Source of the DNA: Reddybacter sp041277045
GTDB lineage: Bacteria > Pseudomonadota > Gammaproteobacteria > Pseudomonadales > Porticoccaceae
Assembly: GCA_041277045.1 (NCBI GenBank)
Contig: JBGFSY010000001.1
Location: 682,001 to 746,000, forward strand
Direction of reading: 5' to 3'
DNA length: 64,000 bases
The number at the start of each line of letters is the position of its first letter. The stretch's first letter is position 1. The notes under the pieces were generated by a model that worked only from the letters and a program-made list of their open reading frames with translations, made no database searches and had not been told where the DNA came from. Of this stretch, positions 44,018-52,541 are shown one piece after another. A program made the position numbers and the translations under genes.

Positions 44018-44050
44018 AAAAAAAACCCGGAGGGTTTTACACCTCCGGGT
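44018..44050 (-). terminator. Intrinsic terminator of the monooxygenase gene
   Basis: Read on the minus strand: ACCCGGAGG, loop TGTAAAAC, CCTCCGGGT, then a run of T. It lies 20 bases after the stop of the flavin monooxygenase gene and would separate that gene from the HMGS-DUF35/thiolase pair. Confidence 0.85.
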
Positions 44051-44071
44051 CGCAGTGACGATTGACAGCGT

Positions 44072-45565
44072 TTAATGCTCCATTTCGTATTCACTGTAGT
44101 CGGGCACTTTCAGGTCGTTGCGGAACTTGCCCGCCGTCCAGGGCCAGGAAACGGGTACACCGTTTTTATCGAGATACCAGCTGTCACAACCGGTTAACCA
44201 AACAGTACCTTTCATGTTGTCCTTCATGTCCTGAACGAAACGGTCGGTAGCTCCACGCTTGGGGCTGACCTTTTCAAATTCACGATTGGCCCACTTCTCT
44301 ACAAAGTTCATGATGTAACCGGACTGCACTTCGGCAATCGCGGCCAGAGAGAAGTTGCCCACTGGGCTGTTGGGGCCCATCACCATGAAAAAGTTGGGGA
44401 AGTCGGGCATGGCAACGGTGCGGTAGCCATAAATGCCATCTTTCCACGCCTCTTCGAGGGTGGGACCACCTTCAACACTCATGGTCATTGGCATCATGTG
44501 CTCGCCGGCATGGTAACCGGTAGCCAGGGCAACCACGTCGACTTCATGCAGCTGGCCATCTTTGGTGCGAATACCTTTAGCTTCGAAACACTCAATGTGC
44601 TCAGAAATCAGTTCAGCGTTGGGCTTTTGAATAGCCGGGTAAAACTCAGACGACATCACCAAACGCTTACACATAGCGACGTAATCAGGCGTCAAGGCCT
44701 TGCGCAACTTGGGGTCCGTGACGTTGTTCAAGTTCCACTGACAGGCCTTACCGACCAGCCTTCTCGCCCAGCCGTCTTTAATAACGCCGGTGCCCATAAT
44801 GGTTTCCATAAAGTAGCTAATGGAGCTATGGAAGACTTTGGAGATAATCGGGAAGGTGTCTAGAACCTTCTCGTTCAATTTGGAATACTTGCGGTTCGGC
44901 ACCGGCACAATCCACTGGGGAGTGCGCTGAAAGGAGTAAACCTTTTTGCAAATCTCGGTCAGTGGCTTGATCATTTGAATGCCGGTAGAACCATTGCCGA
45001 TAACAGCTACACTTTTACCTGTCAGGTCGATATCTTTTTCCCAGCGGGCGGTGTGTAAGATTTTACCTTCAAAATCATCCATGCCGGCAATTTCGGGGTA
45101 CTTCGGCCGCACCAAAATACCGCAGCAAGCAATCAAGATATCGGCTTCGTCGGTATCGCCATTCTCCAAATCAACGTGCCATTTACCGCCACGGTACTCG
45201 GAGTGCTTCACCTCACTATTAAATTTAATGCGTTCGAATACATTGTATTTTTTAGCGGTAGTTTCGTAGTACTGCTGGATTTCAGGACCGCCACAGAAGC
45301 GGTGGCTCCAACTGGAGCTAGGAGAAAAGCTGTATTGGTAATAGTAGGACGGCACATCACAGCGCAGCCCCGGGTAAAAATTGTAGTACCAGGTACCGCC
45401 CAGGCCACCAGCTTTCTCGTACAAAGTCACGTCAGTAAAGCCCGCTTCCATCAAACGGATACCCATACAAATACCCGACAAGCCAGTGCCAACAATAATT
45501 ACCCGTGGGTTCCTTTTTCCACCGGCAACTGAAGCACCAATATTTCCACTCTCAGCAACGCCCAT
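44072..45565 (-). CDS. Flavin-containing monooxygenase of the Baeyer-Villiger type
   Basis: A 497-residue FAD- and NADPH-dependent monooxygenase. The first dinucleotide-binding motif is GTGLSG (26-31). GGTWYYNFYPGLRCDVPS (55-72) follows; the BVMO fingerprint F-x-G-x3-H-x3-W is present as FEGKILHTARW (165-175), and the second Rossmann motif is VIGNGSTG (188-195). Enzymes with this fingerprint insert oxygen next to a ketone to make an ester or lactone, or hydroxylate heteroatoms. The substrate is not apparent; neighbouring thiolase and HMGS-like genes hint at a cyclic or branched ketone or steroid pathway. A GGGAG ribosome-binding site precedes the ATG. It appears to be a single-gene transcript, with its own promoter and terminator. 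Confidence 0.92.
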   Translation of the reverse strand: MGVAESGNIGASVAGGKRNPRVIIVGTGLSGICMGIRLMEAGFTDVTLYEKAGGLGGTWYYNFYPGLRCDVPSYYYQYSFSPSSSWSHRFCGGPEIQQYYETTAKKYNVFERIKFNSEVKHSEYRGGKWHVDLENGDTDEADILIACCGILVRPKYPEIAGMDDFEGKILHTARWEKDIDLTGKSVAVIGNGSTGIQMIKPLTEICKKVYSFQRTPQWIVPVPNRKYSKLNEKVLDTFPIISKVFHSSISYFMETIMGTGVIKDGWARRLVGKACQWNLNNVTDPKLRKALTPDYVAMCKRLVMSSEFYPAIQKPNAELISEHIECFEAKGIRTKDGQLHEVDVVALATGYHAGEHMMPMTMSVEGGPTLEEAWKDGIYGYRTVAMPDFPNFFMVMGPNSPVGNFSLAAIAEVQSGYIMNFVEKWANREFEKVSPKRGATDRFVQDMKDNMKGTVWLTGCDSWYLDKNGVPVSWPWTAGKFRNDLKVPDYSEYEMEH

Positions 45566-45661
45566 CTGTTACTCCCGATTCATCATCTTTGTTTAAAAAA
45601 TTAGTAAAAAAAAACACACTTTCGTCGAGCCAGCAAGCTACCGACGGGTAAGTAGGCCGGC

Positions 45662-45694
45662 ATAATCTATGTTTTGTCCTGTTATGTCAACAGG
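45662..45694 (-). promoter_or_regulatory. Promoter and overlapping 17-bp palindrome upstream of the monooxygenase
   Basis: On the minus strand a perfect -35 TTGACA (45685-45690) and GATTAT (45662-45667) are spaced 17 bases apart; transcription would start about 90 bases before the monooxygenase ATG. The -35 is embedded in the palindrome CCTGTT-ATGTC-AACAGG (45678-45694), with perfect six-base arms. A repressor, for instance of the TetR type, that bound here would block RNA polymerase; the regulator is not encoded nearby. Confidence 0.6.
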
Positions 45695-45699
45695 TTACA

Positions 45700-46137
45700 G
45701 ATAAACGAACGTTTAATTAACAATATAATGCGAATTGTACGCCACTGCCCGTATTTCCTTATTGATTACCACCAACCCTCTCCCCGACTAAGCTGCAAAG
45801 CACCCCCCCCTGATCAAGGCTGTTTATGCACATTCCCCCTAATTCGAAAACACCAAAAGAGGTCTTATTGCCATGCCTTGGTCATCACACTGTTATCGCG
45901 ATGACATATTCGGTAACTAAACTCCATCGCCATGGACAAGTAAGCGTTTACAAAATTTCGCCACCTTAATTTTATCCATAACGGTGACCCCATCACCTCC
46001 CACTGATGTATCTGCCGCAAACGACAGCAACAACTGGCTGACCTGAGCCAGCTTAATCTCCCATTTGGCCGATGACTTTTACTACACACTCCCCCCGTTT
46101 TCATGCTGCTCATTGATTCAGCCAGTGCACAACTGAC
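45700..46137. other. Stretch without a supportable gene
   Basis: Short open frames occur on both strands but none has a start signal or recognisable sequence. The frame beginning at 45862 reads VLLPCLGHHTVIAMTY before a stop, which vaguely recalls the GH-x-x-R start of nucleotide-sugar glycosyltransferases. It is in the same frame as the first part of the pseudogene that follows, so this stretch may be an eroded 5' half of that gene; I do not rely on this. Confidence 0.3.
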
Positions 46138-46629
46138 TTACACTGGTACCACTTTGACATGCCTATTTTACCCCCCCCCCCATCGCCCCGGTTGAGCGCA
46201 ACAATGCCGCTATCGCCCCGGGACTAATCGTGGTCTATCTGCCCTTTGCAACACCCGCTAAAATTGAACAGTTATTACAGCCTTCTAAGCATCAGTATTT
46301 TGCGGTTTATCACGCCGATCTTAGTCACTGTAATGGCGTAGTCTGCAATGCTTGTCTTGAACTGAGTAGCGAAGTGCTGCAACTGGGCTGTAAGTTACTG
46401 GTACGCCCGGTGCACGGGTAGACCGAACAGTTATCCAACGTACTCGCTCAGCAGCGTATCGGCCTCGGCTATACTATGAATACCCTTGATCAGGACGTAT
46501 TCAGCCAGTGGCTCGAAGTCGGACGCAGCCTCAGCGTTCACTACCCCGGTGTGGCAGGGACAGCAGCCCAATGGCTCTCCGAAGGTAATTACTCTAGCCA
46601 AAGCATTGAAACTCTTTCGGCACGATTAT
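46132..46629 (+). pseudogene. Decayed glycosyltransferase (TIGR00661-like), C-terminal remnant
   Basis: Translated pieces line up with the C-terminal half of a conserved glycosyltransferase-like family. TDLHWYHFDMPILPP (from 46132, frame 1) precedes an 11-C tract at 46171-46181 that shifts the frame by one base. The next pieces, in frame 3, are GLIVVYLPFATPAKIEQLL, CNGVVCNACLELSSEVLQLGCKLLVRPVHG, an in-frame TAG at 46419-46421 where the family has Gln, TEQLSNVLAQQRIGLGYTM, then SVHYPGVAGTAAQWLSEGNYSSQSIETLSARLW. A frameshift plus a stop in an otherwise well-preserved sequence indicates a recently inactivated gene. The N-terminal half is not recognisable. The family match is from memory of its motifs, not from a search. 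Confidence 0.6.
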
Positions 46630-46842
46630 GGCGGCGTTCTCGCCTCCCGCAGCAACCCCTTTTCCATCGGCCGAAATCGACTCCCTCGCCAATAGCGTCG
46701 TCGCTCAGGTCTACGTTTTATTGGTAACGCAGTTGCCAACACTCTGCACGCAGACTCAACAAGCCCGGTAAGCCTTCAAACTATTTGCCCCCACCGGTTG
46801 ATCAGTTACACTTGCCGCAATTCAGTGCCCGATCGAGAAACC

Positions 46843-47073
46843 ATGGCTGTTTTTGTGTTACAGGATATTAACGACAACTTCCTAACGAAGGCTTTAGAGT
46901 GGCGCGATGACTGCAGTGTGACAGAAATCTACTGCTCCCCTCATAAAGACGGCGCCCTCAACCACTTACTTGAAGTCAATGCCAAAAACCCGGACCTCCG
47001 CGCCCGTGTTGTTGCCTGCGAAGTGGACGCTAAAAAAAGGCCTCTGTTACCACAGAAGCAATCCGCTGCCTAA
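46843..47073 (+). CDS. Small hypothetical protein upstream of gshA
   Basis: The frame is open from 46798, but the ATG at 46843 gives a compact 76-residue soluble protein: MAVFVLQDINDNFLTKALEW, then CSVTEIYCSPHKDGALNHLLEVNAKNPDLRARVVACEVDAKKRPLL (in pieces). No signal peptide or membrane helix is present. I do not recognise a family. The gene ends 15 bases before the TTG start of gshA, so it may be co-transcribed with it. It could also be a surviving fragment of the gene-poor stretch upstream, but its composition looks coding. Confidence 0.55.
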   Translation: MAVFVLQDINDNFLTKALEWRDDCSVTEIYCSPHKDGALNHLLEVNAKNPDLRARVVACEVDAKKRPLLPQKQSAA

Positions 47074-47088
47074 GTCCGGGAATCCCAC

Positions 47089-48681
47089 TTGTCATTATTA
47101 AGCTCACGCCTGGCTGCCCTCACCAGCACTGAAAATCAGTCTCTGCTCAGCGGTATTCAGCGCGGTATTGAAAAAGAGAGCCTGCGCGTCACCCCAGCAG
47201 GCGAACTGGCCAACACGCCTCACCCCGCAGCGCTGGGCTCGACCCTGACCCATCCCAGCATTACCACGGACTTTTCGGAATCCCTGCTCGAATTCATCAC
47301 CGCACCCTCATCATCTGTCGACGCGGTGCTGAGTAGCCTCGACAATATTCATCGCTTTACCTATCGGCATATCGGTGACGAATTACTCTGGGTCAACAGC
47401 ATGCCCTGCATGTTGGGCCGCGATGAGGATATTCCCCTCGGCCAATACGGCAGCTCCAATATCGGGCAGATGAAAACCATCTACCGCCGCGGGCTCGGCA
47501 ACCGCTACGGGCGGCTGATGCAAACCATTGCCGGTATTCACTACAACTGGTCACTACCCGACGTCTGCTGGCAGGTATTGCAGCAAAGCGACAACTATTC
47601 GGGCTCGCTGCAGGACTTCAAAACCGAACGCTACTTCGATTTAATTCGCAATTTCCGCCGCCATTTTTGGCTCCTGCTCTACCTTTTCGGTGCCGCACCG
47701 GCCGTCTGCCGTACCTTTGTGAAAGATCGCGATCATCATCTACAGCCAATGGGTACTGATGATCACAGCCTGCACCTGCCCTACGCCACCTCTTTGCGCA
47801 TGGGCGACCTCGGCTACCAGAGCAAAGCGCAAGAATCATTAATTGTCTGCTACAACAATCTACCCAATTACATTGAAACCCTGCGCGGGGCATTGACGAC
47901 ACCCTACCCCACCTACGAAGCCATCGGCGTCAAAGGATCGAGCGCTAAATACCACCAGCTCAGCCCCCATTTACTGCAAATTGAGAATGAGTTTTACAGC
48001 ACCATTCGCCCCAAGCGCGTCACCGAAGGCGGTGAAACGGCCCTGCAGGCCCTGTGGCAGCGAGGGGTAGAATATATTGAAGTGCGCTGTGTCGATCTCA
48101 ACCCCTACTTGCCGGTCGGCATCAACGCCGAACAAATGCGTTTTCTCGATGTCTTCCTGATGCACTGTCTGCTGCAAGAGAGTCCGCAAACCAATAATCG
48201 TGAATATGGCCAGATACTCAATAACCAGCGCAAGATTGTCGAGCGGGGCCGCGAACCGGGGCTCCAACTCGGCCGTGGTGATGGCGAAACATCGTTACAG
48301 GAATGGGCAACGGAACTGTTTGCCGAGTTACAGCCCATCGCCCGCGCCCTCGACGCCAGTCATGGTGGCAGCGCCCATTGCGAAGCGGTATCCGCAATGG
48401 AACAGCGACTACAGCACCCCGAGCTCACACCTGCCGCGCAATTGTTGGAAGAGGTGCGCAGTAGCGACAGCACCTATTTCCAGACAGCGATGCACCACGC
48501 CAAACAGCACCGCGAGTTCTTTCTCGATTCGAAACTCGACCCCGCTGTTGAAGAGCAGTTCATCAGCCTCGCCGCCTATTCGCTGGAAGACCAAAGGGCC
48601 ATCGAAGTGGCAGACACGCTCAGTTTCGACGACTTTCTCAGCGCCTATTACCAGCAGTACCAATTCTCCCTAGAGTCGTGA
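47089..48681 (+). CDS. gshA: Glutamate-cysteine ligase
   Basis: A 530-residue enzyme of the E. coli-type GshA family, which makes gamma-glutamylcysteine, the first step of glutathione synthesis. It starts with TTG at 47089. Signatures: GIEKESLRVTPAGELANTPHPAALGSTLTHPSITTDFSESLLEFITAP (read in pieces), MPCMLG, YGSSNIGQMKTIYRRGLGNRYGRLMQTIAGIHYNWSLPD (in pieces) and YIEVRCVDLNPYLPVGI. It is separated from gshB, which is usual. The stop overlaps the GTG start of the next gene. Confidence 0.96.
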   Translation: MSLLSSRLAALTSTENQSLLSGIQRGIEKESLRVTPAGELANTPHPAALGSTLTHPSITTDFSESLLEFITAPSSSVDAVLSSLDNIHRFTYRHIGDELLWVNSMPCMLGRDEDIPLGQYGSSNIGQMKTIYRRGLGNRYGRLMQTIAGIHYNWSLPDVCWQVLQQSDNYSGSLQDFKTERYFDLIRNFRRHFWLLLYLFGAAPAVCRTFVKDRDHHLQPMGTDDHSLHLPYATSLRMGDLGYQSKAQESLIVCYNNLPNYIETLRGALTTPYPTYEAIGVKGSSAKYHQLSPHLLQIENEFYSTIRPKRVTEGGETALQALWQRGVEYIEVRCVDLNPYLPVGINAEQMRFLDVFLMHCLLQESPQTNNREYGQILNNQRKIVERGREPGLQLGRGDGETSLQEWATELFAELQPIARALDASHGGSAHCEAVSAMEQRLQHPELTPAAQLLEEVRSSDSTYFQTAMHHAKQHREFFLDSKLDPAVEEQFISLAAYSLEDQRAIEVADTLSFDDFLSAYYQQYQFSLES

Positions 48682-49304
48682 ACTATCTCGCCCACATTCT
48701 TCTCTCGGGCGACAATCTTGATACCCAGGTCGGCGGCCTGCTCGGCGACTTTGTCAAAGGCCCCCTGCAGGGCCAGTACCCAGAGACCATCGAAAAAGGC
48801 ATCGCCCTGCATCGCAGTTTAGATGTTTACACTGACGCGCAGCCGGAAGTCCAACACCTGATTCGCACCTTTTCACCCCAGTGGCGACGCTTCGCGGGCA
48901 TTATTCTCGATATCGCCTTCGACCATATGCTGGCGACTCGCTGGCAGGAATACCACGCGCAGAGTCTCGACCATTTCTGCCAACGCTTTTATCGCCACCT
49001 CGACACCTGCCAGGTATGGCTGCCCACTCGTGCTCAGCACTTTAACCAACGCGCGGCCAATACTCGCTGGCTGCAACGCTATGCCGACCAAAACCTGATT
49101 CCGACCATGCTCAACCGGGTCGGCGAGCGTCTGCGTCGGCCACTGCCGCTGGGTGATGCCTGGCCCGAGATTGTCGATCGCCATGCCGAGGTCGAGCAGG
49201 TATTCGCCGTCGTTATGCCCCGGCTGCTTAGCCACTCCCAACAACTGCGTTTAGCGCCTCCGGCCCCAACTGCGCCCACTCTCGCTACAAGGAACTGTCG
49301 ATGA
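48678..49304 (+). CDS. acpH: Acyl carrier protein phosphodiesterase
   Basis: A 208-residue member of the AcpH (DUF479) family, which removes the phosphopantetheine group from acyl carrier protein. It starts with GTG overlapping the gshA stop. Family features: MNYLAHILLSGDNLDTQVGGLLGDFVKG, GIALHRSLDVYTDAQPEVQHL, and FAGIILDIAFDHMLATRW, an HD-like pattern with metal-binding His and Asp residues. The C-terminal 30 residues are Ala/Pro-rich and poorly conserved. Its stop overlaps the dsbB start (ATGA). Confidence 0.9.
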   Translation: MNYLAHILLSGDNLDTQVGGLLGDFVKGPLQGQYPETIEKGIALHRSLDVYTDAQPEVQHLIRTFSPQWRRFAGIILDIAFDHMLATRWQEYHAQSLDHFCQRFYRHLDTCQVWLPTRAQHFNQRAANTRWLQRYADQNLIPTMLNRVGERLRRPLPLGDAWPEIVDRHAEVEQVFAVVMPRLLSHSQQLRLAPPAPTAPTLATRNCR

Positions 49305-49789
49305 TACCCAGTATCCGCACCCTGAATTTATGCCTGTTTTTAGTCGCCACCAGCATGATTTTGGTGGCTTTGTATATGCAGCACCAAATGGATCTCAACC
49401 CCTGCTATCTATGCATTGTGCAGCGGGTATTTGTCATTTTGACTGGCCTTATCGCCCTGCTGGCTTTTGCCCACAACCCCGCCAGCAAAGGCCAAAAACG
49501 CTACGCTGGCGCGACTAGCCTCAGTGCACTGACCGGTGCTGGCTTCTCCATTCGCCAGCTCTGGCTGCAGAGCCTATCCGAGGAAAAAGTACCCGCCTGC
49601 GGTCCACCTGCCGACTACCTCTTCGACGCGTTGCCCATCAGCGAGGCGCTACCGATGCTGCTCAGCGGTGACGGCAACTGTGCCGAGGTGCAGTGGACCT
49701 TCCTCAACCTCAGCATTCCGGCGTGGACGCTGGCCGCCTTCGCCGCTATGGCCCTGCTCGGCGGCTATCAATTACTGCGTAAAAGCTAA
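49301..49789 (+). CDS. dsbB: DsbB, disulfide bond formation protein
   Basis: A 162-residue inner-membrane protein with four hydrophobic helices. The redox-active cysteine pairs are visible: Cys35-x2-Cys38 (NPCYLCIVQR) in the first periplasmic loop and Cys100/Cys127 (VPACGPPADY and GDGNCAEVQW) in the second. DsbB reoxidises DsbA and passes electrons to quinones. It begins with ATGA overlap with acpH and is followed by lrgA after 13 bases. Confidence 0.95.
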   Translation: MIPSIRTLNLCLFLVATSMILVALYMQHQMDLNPCYLCIVQRVFVILTGLIALLAFAHNPASKGQKRYAGATSLSALTGAGFSIRQLWLQSLSEEKVPACGPPADYLFDALPISEALPMLLSGDGNCAEVQWTFLNLSIPAWTLAAFAAMALLGGYQLLRKS

Positions 49790-49802
49790 TGGCCTGCCCC
49801 TT

Positions 49803-50165
49803 ATGAACAAGGCGCTCGACTATTTGAAAGGGCTGGCTGTATTGCTGCTGTTTCAACTGCTCGGGGAAGGCCTCGCACAAATACTGCCCATCGCCGTGCC
49901 CGGCCCTGTATTGGGCATGATATTGCTGTTTTTCACCTTGCGTCAGCTTGGCCCGCCGGACTGGCTGGTGAAAACAGCCGGTCGACTGATTGGCCTGCTG
50001 TCACTGTTTTTTATTCCCGCCGGTCTCGGTATTTTCTTCCTACCCGAGGCGATGCAGCAACAGTGGCCTGCCATACTCGCGGCGATAGTGGGCGGTACCT
50101 TGCTGTCGATTGCCTTAACCGGGCTCATGCTGAAAGCACTGACGCGCGGTATTGCCGAAGAATGA
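49803..50165 (+). CDS. LrgA/CidA family membrane protein
   Basis: The frame is open from 49536 inside dsbB, but MNKALDYLKGLAVLLLFQLLGEGL at 49803 is the family start and gives 120 residues with four hydrophobic helices. Conserved features are LPIAVPGPVLGMILLFFTL and FFIPAGLGIFFLPEAM. LrgA/CidA proteins are holin-like and act with LrgB/CidB; roles in autolysis control and in pyruvate transport have been described. The stop overlaps the start of the lrgB-like gene (ATGA), which is the normal pairing. Confidence 0.93.
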   Translation: MNKALDYLKGLAVLLLFQLLGEGLAQILPIAVPGPVLGMILLFFTLRQLGPPDWLVKTAGRLIGLLSLFFIPAGLGIFFLPEAMQQQWPAILAAIVGGTLLSIALTGLMLKALTRGIAEE

Positions 50166-50887
50166 CTGACGCATTGCACAGCGAACCAATGGACTTACTC
50201 TTCTCGGCGGGCCTGCTGGCACTCACCCTTGGTGCGTACTTCGCCGGCCTGTGGGCCTTTCAAAAGGCTCGGCACTTCTCGCTGCTGCACCCACTGGTCA
50301 GTAGCTGCCTGTTAATCGCCGCCCTGCTTTACAGCTTTGATATCGACTACGCTCGCTACCAACGGGCCAACAGCATTTTTTACTGGCTACTCGGCCCGGC
50401 AACCGTTGCCCTGGCGATACCTCTCGACCGGGAGTTCGCACGCATTCGCGTACTCGCCCAACCCCTCTTACTGACCCTGTTATTCGGTGCCATTGCCGCG
50501 CCCTTGTGTGCGGTAACACTGGCCGCTTTATTTGGCGCTGACCCGCTGACCCTACTCTCGCTGACACCGAAATCCGTTACCACCCCCATCGCCCTGGGCA
50601 TTGCCAAAGAAATTGGCGCATTGGGAGAGTTAACGGCTGGCGTGGTTATTTTTTCCGGCGTGGTCGGGGCCATTGCTGGGCCGAAACTGTTAAGCCTGCT
50701 CGGTGTCGACGATGAGCGCTTGCAGGGTTTTACGCTGGGTATTAATGCCCACGGTGTCGGCACGGCGCGAGCCTTTGATATCAGCCCCCTTTGCGGCGCC
50801 TTTTCAAGCCTGGCACTGGGCCTGACAGGGGTGCTCACCGCGCTGACTTTGCCGACCCTGTTGTTGTGGCTGTCAAAAATTCTTTAA
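50162..50887 (+). CDS. LrgB/CidB family membrane protein
   Basis: The frame is open from 50063, but the ATG at 50162 overlaps the lrgA stop and yields 241 residues. It is a multi-helix inner-membrane protein with FSLLHPLVSSCLLIAALL, LGPATVALAIPLDREF, LTPKSVTTPIALGIAKEIGALGELTAGVVIFSGVVGAIAGPKLL (read in pieces) and GINAHGVGTARAF, all family hallmarks. It is the partner of the LrgA/CidA protein and is last in the run that begins at gshA; an intrinsic terminator follows. Confidence 0.94.
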   Translation: MTDALHSEPMDLLFSAGLLALTLGAYFAGLWAFQKARHFSLLHPLVSSCLLIAALLYSFDIDYARYQRANSIFYWLLGPATVALAIPLDREFARIRVLAQPLLLTLLFGAIAAPLCAVTLAALFGADPLTLLSLTPKSVTTPIALGIAKEIGALGELTAGVVIFSGVVGAIAGPKLLSLLGVDDERLQGFTLGINAHGVGTARAFDISPLCGAFSSLALGLTGVLTALTLPTLLLWLSKIL

Positions 50888-50927
50888 GCCCTAGATTTAC
50901 AATATAGGCGACAAGAAAATCGAGACA

Positions 50928-50956
50928 AGAAAAAAGCCCTATTGAGGGCTTTTTTC
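50928..50956. terminator. Bidirectional intrinsic terminator between the lrgB-like and FKBP genes
   Basis: AAAAAAGCCCT (50930-50940), loop ATTG, AGGGCTTTTTT (50945-50955). The hairpin has an A-run on one side and a T-run on the other and lies between two convergent genes, so it can serve both. Confidence 0.88.
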
Positions 50957-50977
50957 AAGGCTTCTGAGTTGCTTGTT

Positions 50978-51727
50978 TTAGCCAGCCTCATCGCCCGCAG
51001 AGGCTTTTAATAGCTCCACTTCAAAGATCAGTGTTTGGTTAGGGCCGATCAAACCACCTGTACCACCGGGGCCATAGGCCAGCTCGGCAGGCACATAAAG
51101 CTCCCACTTGGCGCCTTCTTTCATCAACTGCAGTGCTTCAACCCAGCCGGGTATTACCTGAGTGACGCCAAACTGTGCTGGCACGCCGCGCTTAAAAGAA
51201 CTGTCAAACTCAGTGCCGTCAAGCAAGGTGCCTTTGTAGTGCACCTCTACGGTATTTTCAGGCGTCGGAATAGCACCGCTACCGGCGGCTAAAATCTTGT
51301 ATTGCAGGCCGCTTTCCAATACTACGACACCTTCTTTCTTAGCGTTTTCTGCCAAAAAGGCCGCGCCTTCTTTGATGTTTGTTTCTGCCACCAACTTCGC
51401 ACCCGCTTCCTGCTCTGCCATCATCTTGGCCTGGAAAGCCTCGATCACCGCTTTAACTTCGTCCTCAGACAGTTTCGGCTCATTACCGGTCACCGCATCA
51501 CTCAGACCCAGTGTCAGCGAAGGGATGTCAACGTCAAAGGCCTCACCCTTAATTTGCGAGCCAATATTGGTACCCATAATGTAACTCACTTTCTGTATTT
51601 CTGATTCCAGCGCCACTCCCGCTGCAGCGGATGCGTCGGCCTTCGGCTTACTCCCCTCTTCACAACCGACGAGGATCAGTGATGCTGCTAGGGCAATCGG
51701 TAAAACATTTATTTTTTTGAGCTTCAT
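50978..51727 (-). CDS. FKBP-type peptidyl-prolyl isomerase, lipoprotein
   Basis: A 249-residue protein of the FkpA/Mip type. The signal ends in a lipobox, LILVGC, with Cys22 as the lipidated residue. A helical dimerisation domain follows (KVSYIMGTNIGSQIKGEAFDVDIPSLTLGLSDAV, read in pieces; EAFQAKMMAEQ). The C-terminal FKBP domain shows VHYKGTLLDGTEFDSSFKRG, VIPGWVEALQLMKEGAKWELYVP, LAYGPGGTGGLIGPNQTLIFEVELL. It would catalyse proline isomerisation and assist folding in the periplasm, anchored to a membrane by lipid. Confidence 0.95.
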   Translation of the reverse strand: MKLKKINVLPIALAASLILVGCEEGSKPKADASAAAGVALESEIQKVSYIMGTNIGSQIKGEAFDVDIPSLTLGLSDAVTGNEPKLSEDEVKAVIEAFQAKMMAEQEAGAKLVAETNIKEGAAFLAENAKKEGVVVLESGLQYKILAAGSGAIPTPENTVEVHYKGTLLDGTEFDSSFKRGVPAQFGVTQVIPGWVEALQLMKEGAKWELYVPAELAYGPGGTGGLIGPNQTLIFEVELLKASAGDEAG

Positions 51728-51822
51728 CTAAATATCCTTTGTTTTAATAAGCGCCCTGTCGGCTATTTTTTGTGGGTAAATAATACCCGATTAAATCAAC
51801 TAAACACCACTCTCGTCAGCCA

Positions 51823-52533
51823 TTACGGCTCACGGCGATAGAGCAAATCCCATACTCCGTGACCCAGGCGCTGCCCGCGTTTTTCAAATTTGGTGATGGG
51901 CCGATAATCGGGCCGCGGTGAATAAACCGCTTCACCCGCTAAATTGGCAAAGCCTTCTGCCTCAAGCATGACTTCAACCATGTATTCTGCGTAGGGCTGC
52001 CAGTCAGTAGCCATATGAAACTGACCACCAGCGACGAGTTTTGTGCGGATTTTATCGACAAAGGCCTGCCGTACGATGCGTCGTTTATTGTGCTTCTTTT
52101 TATGCCAGGGGTCGGGAAAATACAGTTGTACCCGGTCCAGGCTTTCACTTGGAATACAATCGTCCAACACGTCCATGGCGTCGGCAAGATAAATACGCAA
52201 ATTGGATAAGCCCAGCTCGGCCGCACGATTCACCAGTCGTCCGGCACCGGGCGGATAGACTTCAATGCCGACAAAATCCTTATCGGGCTCATTTTCAGCC
52301 ATGGTCAGCAGTGAGTCGCCCATGCCAAAGCCTATCTCCAGCACCACCGGTGCCACGCGGCCAAAAACAGCCGCCCAGTCAGCTATCGGGCCGGCGAATA
52401 AACTCAGGCGAAAGTTTGGCCAATGCTGTTCAAGCGCGCGCTGCTGGCCCTCTGTCATACGGCCACTGCGCAGCACATAGCTGCGGATGGATTTTTTCTT
52501 GTACTCGGGTCGAAAATTTGTCGCTTCAGTCAT
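51823..52533 (-). CDS. trmB: tRNA (guanine-N7)-methyltransferase
   Basis: A 236-residue SAM-dependent enzyme that makes m7G46 in tRNA. The frame is open to 52560, but that would overlap the upstream gene; MTEATNFRPEYKKKSIRSYVLRSGRMT at 52533 is the natural start, with GGTGA just upstream. Signatures: PVVLEIGFGMGDSLLTMAEN (SAM motif), DFVGIEVYPPGAGRLV, LDRVQLYFPDPWHKKKHNKRRIV (RNA and catalytic region). It follows the DUF423 gene with eight bases between stop and start. Confidence 0.95.
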   Translation of the reverse strand: MTEATNFRPEYKKKSIRSYVLRSGRMTEGQQRALEQHWPNFRLSLFAGPIADWAAVFGRVAPVVLEIGFGMGDSLLTMAENEPDKDFVGIEVYPPGAGRLVNRAAELGLSNLRIYLADAMDVLDDCIPSESLDRVQLYFPDPWHKKKHNKRRIVRQAFVDKIRTKLVAGGQFHMATDWQPYAEYMVEVMLEAEGFANLAGEAVYSPRPDYRPITKFEKRGQRLGHGVWDLLYRREP

Positions 52534-52541
52534 GTCTACGT

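Noticed and set aside
45865..46113. 82-residue minus-strand frame in the gene-poor region
   Set aside because: No ribosome-binding site or recognisable motif, and it lies next to a decayed gene; probably chance.
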